From: Geranomyces variabilis
Lineage: Eukaryota; Chytridiomycota; Chytridiomycetes; Spizellomycetales; Powellomycetaceae
Direction of reading: 5' to 3'
Length of the DNA stretch: 64,000 nucleotides
Assembly (NCBI GenBank): GCA_027603065.1
Contig: JADGJP010000048.1
Coordinates: forward strand, 84,909-148,908
Below, one piece after another: positions 58,732 to 64,000 of the stretch (positions within the stretch are counted from its first letter, which is position 1; the number at the start of each line of letters is the position of its first letter). Below the pieces are notes generated by a model. It was not told where the DNA came from. It was given only the letters and a program-made list of their open reading frames with translations, and made no database searches. The translations under genes were made by a program, and so were the position numbers.

Positions 58732-59005
58732 TGGGCGGCAGGAAGTGCTTCGTACAGACACAGGAGCAGGCAGTTGGAGGACAGGTGGCTCATCCACAAT
58801 AGCGCTGAAGGCCTCAGGCGTGTCAAAGGTGTGGCGGATAGGGTGTAGCACACTTAGCGTCTTTGGAGGGATGGTTTTCGCAAGGTAGCTCCTGAGTTCA
58901 ATCGACGTAAGTATTCAGATTCCGGGAAGTTGTTATTGCCTCTTCCCCCCGTCTCTCCCTCTGGCCCTTATACATATGGGTTTCTAATGCTAAGACCTCC
59001 AATTA

Positions 59006-59255
59006 TGTCATACGCTCCCCCTCAGTCTTGGCAGCGGCCGCGTGGCAGCCGCGTGCGTGGTCACGTATCGGCCCCTCTGCGGGGTACCGGCATGGCTCCC
59101 GCATGGCGACGGTGGAGAGTTCTGACAGGCAGGGGTTTGACAGCTGGGGTATCGCGGCGCGTGCGTGCAAGCCTCCCGGAGCGAGGCGCGACGGCCTGGA
59201 CAATAGTGAAAAGAAGGAAGAGGACTTCGCAAAAAAGTTAGCGATGCGTATGACA
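59006..59255 (-). repeat. 3' LTR of the chromovirus
   Basis: The 250-bp segment is bounded by a perfect 10-bp terminal inverted repeat, TGTCATACGC at 59006-59015 and GCGTATGACA at 59246-59255, the TG...CA ends of an LTR. The polypurine tract abuts it at 59256. AATTA at 59001-59005 would be the target-site copy at this end if duplication is 5 bp. The partner LTR lies outside the window. Confidence 0.85.
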
Positions 59256-59267
59256 CCCCCCGTCGGT
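59256..59267 (-). promoter_or_regulatory. Polypurine tract of the chromovirus
   Basis: Read on the minus strand, ACCGACGGGGGG runs directly into the LTR's TGTCATACGC. A G-run touching the LTR start is the normal plus-strand primer site of Ty3/gypsy elements. Confidence 0.7.
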
Positions 59268-59588
59268 TCTTGGCGTCTTAAGACGCAAGAAGCGCAGTAC
59301 GAGGCATCGCCTAAGGTAGCGGCGGCATGGCGTTCCTGTTGAGAAGCCGCATCGGCGGAGTTCGGCCGGCATGGAAGCCTATGAGGTCCGCATCATCGTG
59401 GGCCATGCCCTTCTTTTTGTTTGATGGCATGGTCTCTTGGTATTCGGAGGCCGCGTCGGCGGAAATATGTATTTCGCTTGGCATGGGGATCCGGATTTTT
59501 TTAGCGGCCCCGCATCGTCATGGTGTCTGTACGTGTGGACGGTATATTACTGATGTTCAAAAAAAAGATACAGCAAGGAAGGGCGCCT

Positions 59589-59825
59589 CTAGCTAGGGTG
59601 CGGCGTTCGCCAAGTCTCAAGTGCCTCGGTTTGTCGTAGGTTATCCCCATCCGTCCAGGTCGGTTCGGGGTAGCCGACCCATTTGACGAGAAACTGCGGG
59701 CGGTTTCGATATATGCGTTCGTCGAGGATCGCCTCTACCTCGTATTCAGGCACCCCGTCGATGACAACGGGTTCCGGCGGTTCTGGGTCGCGATTGCGGA
59801 GGTGGTGTTGCGGCGGTACGAAAAG
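59589..59825 (-). CDS. Chromodomain of the chromovirus, split from pol by one TGA
   Basis: The frame continues directly from pol past its TGA, with 78 codons to a TAG at 59589. It contains VPEYEVEAILDERIYRNRPQ followed by FLVKWVGYPEPTWTDGDNL, a clear chromodomain with the aromatic cage positions Y, W and W. Chromodomains on integrase direct insertion to modified histones. In intact relatives this is part of the same polyprotein. The 333 bp between its stop and the LTR show no further gene. Confidence 0.85.
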   Translation of the reverse strand, partial: LFVPPQHHLRNRDPEPPEPVVIDGVPEYEVEAILDERIYRNRPQFLVKWVGYPEPTWTDGDNLRQTEALETWRTPHPS

Positions 59826-62800
59826 TCACAGGATATTGACGTGAAAGTATGGCCATATGGACCTCAGAACCGTGCCCGCGAGGTCAAGGCGGTACGTATC
59901 GGGGTGTGGACCTCTCTCGCTGACGGTGAAGGGCCCGATCCATTTGGGTAGCAGGTTTGGAGGTTTCGCCGCATCAAATTCGACCGCAAGCTGTTCCCGG
60001 TTAAGGTCGACACGGTCGCCGATGTTGAAGGCGATGGGGGTACGACCTTCATTGAAGTATTTCTCGTATCGATCTTGTTCGTCGCGGAGGGTTTGTTGGA
60101 CCATGCTCCAGATCCGCGTTGAGGCTTGTTGGGTCTCTCTTAATCGTGTACGATCGATACCGACAAGGGGTGCAAGGACTTCTGGGTCCGCATGCCATCC
60201 TGGAGCTCGTGGTTGGTACCCAATGGTAACTTCGAAGGGTGATAGGTTCCCTAGTTGCTTGCGTGGGGTGATGTTCATGGCAAACTCTACCATGGGCAAG
60301 AACTTTGCCCAGTTTGTCCCAGCGTAGTCGAGGTAGCTGCGGAGGATATGTTTGGCGGATTGAATGGCGCGTTCCACACGGCCGTCCGTCTGTTGGTGTC
60401 GCGCTGTTGCAAATTCATGTCGGATCCCGGTGATTTTGTTGTAGGCCTGGTACAGGAGACTTAAAGCCCTCGGTTCGCGGTCCGTGACAACGACCGCGGG
60501 AACGCCTGTATGCTTCCAGATTCGGGAATGCAATAGCATAGCGAGCTTGTCTGCCGTAATGTTGGTTTCGGCAGGTTCGAGATGGACGCGTGATGATAAG
60601 TAGTCCACTAGACAAAGTATCCGGGCCTTGGCCTGTCCTCGCGTCCGTTGCACAATGGGGAGCTCAAAGATGTCGTAGCCGTGTGTGTGATTTGGCCGGT
60701 TTGGAATGGGCAATGGCCGTAGAAGTCCGTTTTTAGCGGGCCGTGCGAATGAACGGCATGTTTGGCATGTTCGGATATACGTTCGCACGTTGCGGCGCAT
60801 GTCCGGCCAGTAGAACTGCTCGAGTAGCTTGGCATAGGTAGCGTCATAGCCCTGATGTCCCCCTGTGGGCAACCGATCATGGTACTCGCGTAACATGTGA
60901 GGACGGAGCTCCTGTGGCACATACAAGCGGTCGTCTTCGTAGACGAGGCGGCCGTCGGTTCGTTCTGTGAATCGTCGGAACCTATTGGCTTGCGCTTCTG
61001 GCGGGAGACGCAGGTGTTCCTTGATTTTGATAGCGTAGGGGTCGGTTTCCGTACTATCTGCCCACTGCTGCGGACTGACCGTAGTTGGGAATGGCGACAT
61101 TGGCAACATCGGCGGTCGGTTGTCATTGTCTAAGTCCAGCTGATCGAGGACTTGCGCGACCGCAGCGACGTGATCGAATGCGTATACCATGAGAACTTTG
61201 TTTTTGCAATCGACGCATCGCGGGGCATAGGTCGGACTTCTTGAAAGGATGTCGGCGACGGTGTTGAATCGTCCTGGTAGATATTCGATCTTACAATCGT
61301 ATTCTTGTAGCTGCTCGACCCACCGAGCTTGCCGGAGGCTCAGGCTTGGTTGAGTGTTGAGATACTCTAGGGAGCGGTGGTCCACGAAGGCTGTGAACAG
61401 GCGGCCAATGAGCCAGAACCGGTTGTTTTTGAGGAACTTGACAAGAGCGAGGAGCTCTTGTTTGTGGATGGGGTATTTGAGCTCAGCCGGCTTCATTTTC
61501 CGACTGAAGAATGCGACGGGCCGAAGTGCCGGAAGCGACGACAGCGCGCGTATCTTCTTAGGTAGCGGAGATGGTAATGGCGTGCCGTCGCGGGGCTGCC
61601 CCATCCACCCACCAATGGATCCTCCACAGGAATCTGTGTACACGTATGCTGGCTTGCCGGGGTCGAAGATGGCGAGAACCGGGGCGCTGATAATTGCATT
61701 CTTGAGTGCGTTGAACGCCGCCTCTTCCTTTGCTGTCCATGCAAACGGTGCTTTTGATCCTTGTAGCGCGGATAGTGGCAAAGCTATCTCGGCGTAGCGT
61801 TCAATAAAGTCAATGAAGTAGTTTGTCAACCCGAGGAATTGCCGGATGTGTCGTGTGGTTCTTGGACGGGGCCAATCGCGGACGCTCGCGATTTTGGAGT
61901 CCGCAATGCGCATGCCGGTCTCGCTGAAGACATGGCCGCAGAACTCGGCTTCGGGTGTGCCCCATGTACACTTTTTCGGGTTGATCGAAAACTGGTGTTC
62001 CTTGAGGCGTCGCAGGATCTCGCCAACGTGCTTCGCATGATCCTCTTTTTTCTTTGAGAACACGAGGATGTCATCCATGTAGACGATGACGCACTTGTCG
62101 TATAGGTCGCCGAATATCTTGTTCATTAGACATTGGAAGCACCCGGGTGCATTTGCGAGGCCAAAGGGGAGTACAACGTACTCGAACAGACCGTACCGGG
62201 TTCTGACGGCGGTTTTCGCTCGATCCTCTTCTCGGATGAGGATGCGATGGTAGGCATCCTTGAAATCCAACGAGGTGTAGTATTTCGCGCCGAGCAGCCG
62301 GTCTCGCATCTCCCGCAAGTTTGGTAACGGCGTTTGGTCTTTGATGGTGAGCGCGTTGAGCCCACGCCAGTCCCAGCAGACGCGGACCGCTCCGCCTTTC
62401 TTCTTCGCAAAGACGACGGAAGCCCCCCAGGGCGACTTGGAATGTTGGATCCATCCCTTGGCCAGCAAGTCGTCCAGCTGCCTCTTTAGTTCGGCTAGCT
62501 GTTCACTCGAGACTGGGCGCAGCGCTTGAAATACTGGTTGGGCATCTGGTACCAACTGGATGCCGAAGTTGTCTTTGCCGCGGTCGGGCGGTAGGCCAGT
62601 TGGTTCTTTGAAGACGTTGCCTTTGTATGGCCCGAGTGTTGATTCGAGCCAGTCGGGCGGCTTTGATGGTTCGTTTGATGGGGGTTCATCTTCTGCTGCG
62701 CGGAGAACATGCAATGCATCGTACGTGCCCCGGCTCATCTCGTTGTTGAATCGGCGGTTCGAGACAGCCGTGATGCCCGCTGCCTTTGCTGGCTTTGGTC

Positions 62801-63380
62801 GGGTGGTATTTTTGCCAAGATTTTTGTAGGCGTATGCGCAGGCGTTTTGTGTGAAGGAGTCTGGTTCCTTGGAATGCCGAGCGCTCGTCATAGCAACGAT
62901 ATGGTAGAGCTTATCGCTAATTTTAAAATATAAGTGGTGCGGCCATAGCGTCGTTCGGCAGAAGAAGTCGCCGATTGCCTCAAAGAAGGGTAGCGCCAGG
63001 AGGCAGGGGACATCAATCGGTGCTACCTCGAAGTTGAACGAGGCGATGCCTGCAAAGGCCCCTTCGTCGTGATCGAAGACTTCCACGCGTTGGCTGGTGA
63101 CCTTGTCGATAGTTAACTTGTGGCCTTCTGCGGCCGTTTGAATATTGTGCGGTCTATCTAACTTGCTGAGATGCAACTTGTTCTCGACCGCGAACTTGGT
63201 TTGTAGTACCATGATGTTGCACCCGGTGTCGAGAATGGCGGTGACCAGAACATTTGCAATTTTGACCTTAAATAACCAGCTCGGGGCGTTCGATGCTCTT
63301 ACTACGCCGGATGGCAATGGTCCAGCCTCATTCCGCGCGTTGGTGTCAGCGTGGTGCGCTTGGCCCGAAAATGTGGGCAC
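59826..63380 (-). CDS. Ty3/gypsy pol polyprotein (PR-RT-RH-IN)
   Basis: One frame of 1184 codons. The stated start at 63380 is only the first usable codon; the frame is open further up and pol is probably expressed by frameshift from gag. Protease: ILDTGCNIMVLQTKF. Reverse transcriptase: KKGGAVRVCWDWRGLN, TSLDFKDAYHRI, PFGLANAPGCFQ and the catalytic YMDDILVFSKK. RNase H: AYVYTDSCGGSIGGWMG and YLPGRFNTVADILSR. Integrase zinc finger: HDRLPTGGHQGYDATY ... YIRTCQTCR (HHCC). Integrase core: LVDYLSS, VVTDREPRALS and HQQTDGRVERAIQ for the D, D and E. No internal stop or frameshift occurs until the TGA at 59826-59828. Confidence 0.93.
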   Translation of the reverse strand: MPTFSGQAHHADTNARNEAGPLPSGVVRASNAPSWLFKVKIANVLVTAILDTGCNIMVLQTKFAVENKLHLSKLDRPHNIQTAAEGHKLTIDKVTSQRVEVFDHDEGAFAGIASFNFEVAPIDVPCLLALPFFEAIGDFFCRTTLWPHHLYFKISDKLYHIVAMTSARHSKEPDSFTQNACAYAYKNLGKNTTRPKPAKAAGITAVSNRRFNNEMSRGTYDALHVLRAAEDEPPSNEPSKPPDWLESTLGPYKGNVFKEPTGLPPDRGKDNFGIQLVPDAQPVFQALRPVSSEQLAELKRQLDDLLAKGWIQHSKSPWGASVVFAKKKGGAVRVCWDWRGLNALTIKDQTPLPNLREMRDRLLGAKYYTSLDFKDAYHRILIREEDRAKTAVRTRYGLFEYVVLPFGLANAPGCFQCLMNKIFGDLYDKCVIVYMDDILVFSKKKEDHAKHVGEILRRLKEHQFSINPKKCTWGTPEAEFCGHVFSETGMRIADSKIASVRDWPRPRTTRHIRQFLGLTNYFIDFIERYAEIALPLSALQGSKAPFAWTAKEEAAFNALKNAIISAPVLAIFDPGKPAYVYTDSCGGSIGGWMGQPRDGTPLPSPLPKKIRALSSLPALRPVAFFSRKMKPAELKYPIHKQELLALVKFLKNNRFWLIGRLFTAFVDHRSLEYLNTQPSLSLRQARWVEQLQEYDCKIEYLPGRFNTVADILSRSPTYAPRCVDCKNKVLMVYAFDHVAAVAQVLDQLDLDNDNRPPMLPMSPFPTTVSPQQWADSTETDPYAIKIKEHLRLPPEAQANRFRRFTERTDGRLVYEDDRLYVPQELRPHMLREYHDRLPTGGHQGYDATYAKLLEQFYWPDMRRNVRTYIRTCQTCRSFARPAKNGLLRPLPIPNRPNHTHGYDIFELPIVQRTRGQAKARILCLVDYLSSRVHLEPAETNITADKLAMLLHSRIWKHTGVPAVVVTDREPRALSLLYQAYNKITGIRHEFATARHQQTDGRVERAIQSAKHILRSYLDYAGTNWAKFLPMVEFAMNITPRKQLGNLSPFEVTIGYQPRAPGWHADPEVLAPLVGIDRTRLRETQQASTRIWSMVQQTLRDEQDRYEKYFNEGRTPIAFNIGDRVDLNREQLAVEFDAAKPPNLLPKWIGPFTVSERGPHPDTYRLDLAGTVLRSIWPYFHVNIL

Positions 63381-63433
63381 GTCAGATTCCGGGACGATGG
63401 TACTGATAGTTGGCTGACGATTATTGCCTGTGT

Positions 63434-64000
63434 TCAGCGCCAGCCTCGCAGAAAATCCGTCGGTGCCTGGTTCGCATCCGCGGCCGGTAGTTCGGAGCCC
63501 GGAAAATTGTCGTCGGGGTATCCGTCTTTGGTATCGCTCTGAGGGTCATAGTATTGCTCCTCCAGATCCATCCGCTCGTACTGGTAGACCTGGTCGTCAT
63601 TGTCGACGTAGTCTGCCTGGTCCTCGAGTGGGGTACCATCGACGTGATACTGTGCATAGCATTGGTGCGCCAGGTGATTCGCTCGTCCGCATCGGAAGCA
63701 TGTCATGTTCGGGGCCTGTCCTCCTGGTGCCGGCGTTGGGGTGCCAGGAGTGGCCGGTTGCCGGGGCTGCCTCGGGGTCCGCCTTGGGGTGCGACCGCGT
63801 GCTGGTGTTCGTGCAGACCTTGGAGTTGGTGGTGCCGTCGGCGGTGCCCGCGGAGCTTGCGGCGTGCGCCTGGGCGTACCGAAGGGCCGGCGAGTGGGCG
63901 TGCGAGACGGTGTTGTCATTGGCCTGTTGGAGTCTGTGTCTGTACCTGTAGTTGGTGGAGTCTGTATCTCTCTCAGCAGGCGCCTGAACTCCAGATTGTG
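63434..64000 (-). CDS. Ty3/gypsy gag, partial (nucleocapsid end)
   Basis: Frame open from the window edge to the stop at 63434. It begins in HNLEFRRLLREIQTPPTT and passes through a long Thr/Pro/Arg-rich segment (RTPTRRPFGTPRRTPQAP). It then has a CCHC zinc knuckle, CFRCGRANHLAHQC, followed by an acidic tail. The pol frame is -1 relative to gag and overlaps its end. The capsid part lies outside the window. Confidence 0.85.
   Translation of the reverse strand, partial: HNLEFRRLLREIQTPPTTGTDTDSNRPMTTPSRTPTRRPFGTPRRTPQAPRAPPTAPPTPRSARTPARGRTPRRTPRQPRQPATPGTPTPAPGGQAPNMTCFRCGRANHLAHQCYAQYHVDGTPLEDQADYVDNDDQVYQYERMDLEEQYYDPQSDTKDGYPDDNFPGSELPAADANQAPTDFLRGWR

Larger units (their letters stand above)
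59006..64000 (-). mobile_element. Ty3/gypsy LTR retrotransposon (chromovirus), 5' end outside window
   Basis: A retroelement transcribed right to left. From the window edge it holds gag with a zinc knuckle, then pol in the order protease, reverse transcriptase, RNase H, integrase, then a chromodomain, a purine-rich tract and the 3' LTR at 59006-59255. The order PR-RT-RH-IN with a C-terminal chromodomain defines a Ty3/gypsy chromovirus. The long pol frame is intact apart from a TGA before the chromodomain, so the copy is young. The 5' LTR, primer binding site and start of gag are beyond 64000. Confidence 0.92.

Overview
The window is nuclear DNA of a eukaryote, most likely a fungus and perhaps an early-diverging (zoosporic) one; the lineage is inference. 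Spliceosomal introns are plentiful and short (mostly about 50-105 nt, GT-AG, one probable GC-AG). Genes lie on both strands at about one per 2.5 kb, several from shared divergent promoters. The gene set is fungal-looking: Mrc1/claspin, Rad3/XPD, a PEX5 receptor, kynureninase, COQ4, a large fungal-type GHKL-ATPase protein, a Ty3/gypsy chromovirus and a Tc1/mariner relic. All exon joins were read by eye from splice signals, reading phase and recalled family motifs; no alignment was run. Most models close in phase from ATG to stop.

Layout. 0-9 kb: phospholipase D (3' end outside the window), a PC-esterase-type membrane protein, a kinesin-6-like motor and a small SANT-like protein. 9.8-20.3 kb: a PH-domain coiled-coil protein, a tRNA-like sequence, PEX5 divergent from a mitochondrial D-2-hydroxyglutarate/D-lactate dehydrogenase, and a TLS1/C9orf78 (Hep59) homologue. 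20.3-22.5 kb: a gene-poor stretch with a 65-bp inverted repeat and eroded coding fragments. 22.5-34.2 kb: an Rnl2-type RNA ligase, a Cache-HAMP receptor with no output domain, a three-copy 60-65 bp repeat, an HSBP1-like coiled coil divergent from kynureninase, a kinesin-8, and a membrane protein of unknown function. 34.3-39.6 kb: one 1714-residue protein joining a GHKL ATPase fold, a CUE-like segment and a C-terminal HExxH motif. 40.7-57 kb: MRC1, COQ4, glutathione synthetase divergent from RAD3/XPD (16 exons), molybdenum cofactor MOCS1A/CNX2, and a TRF4-type poly(A) polymerase. 57-64 kb: transposons, with a Tc1/mariner copy carrying two in-frame TAG codons beside a nearly intact chromovirus whose 3' LTR lies in the window and whose 5' end runs off it.

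Most genes are housekeeping, and I see no pathway cluster. Recurring themes are genome maintenance (MRC1, RAD3, TRF4), microtubule motors (kinesin-6, kinesin-8), and mitochondrial or peroxisomal metabolism (COQ4, D2HGDH, MOCS1A, PEX5). The best candidates for something under-described are the GHKL-CUE-HExxH protein, the Rnl2-type RNA ligase, the receptor that stops after HAMP, and the inverted-repeat locus near 21.3-21.7 kb.
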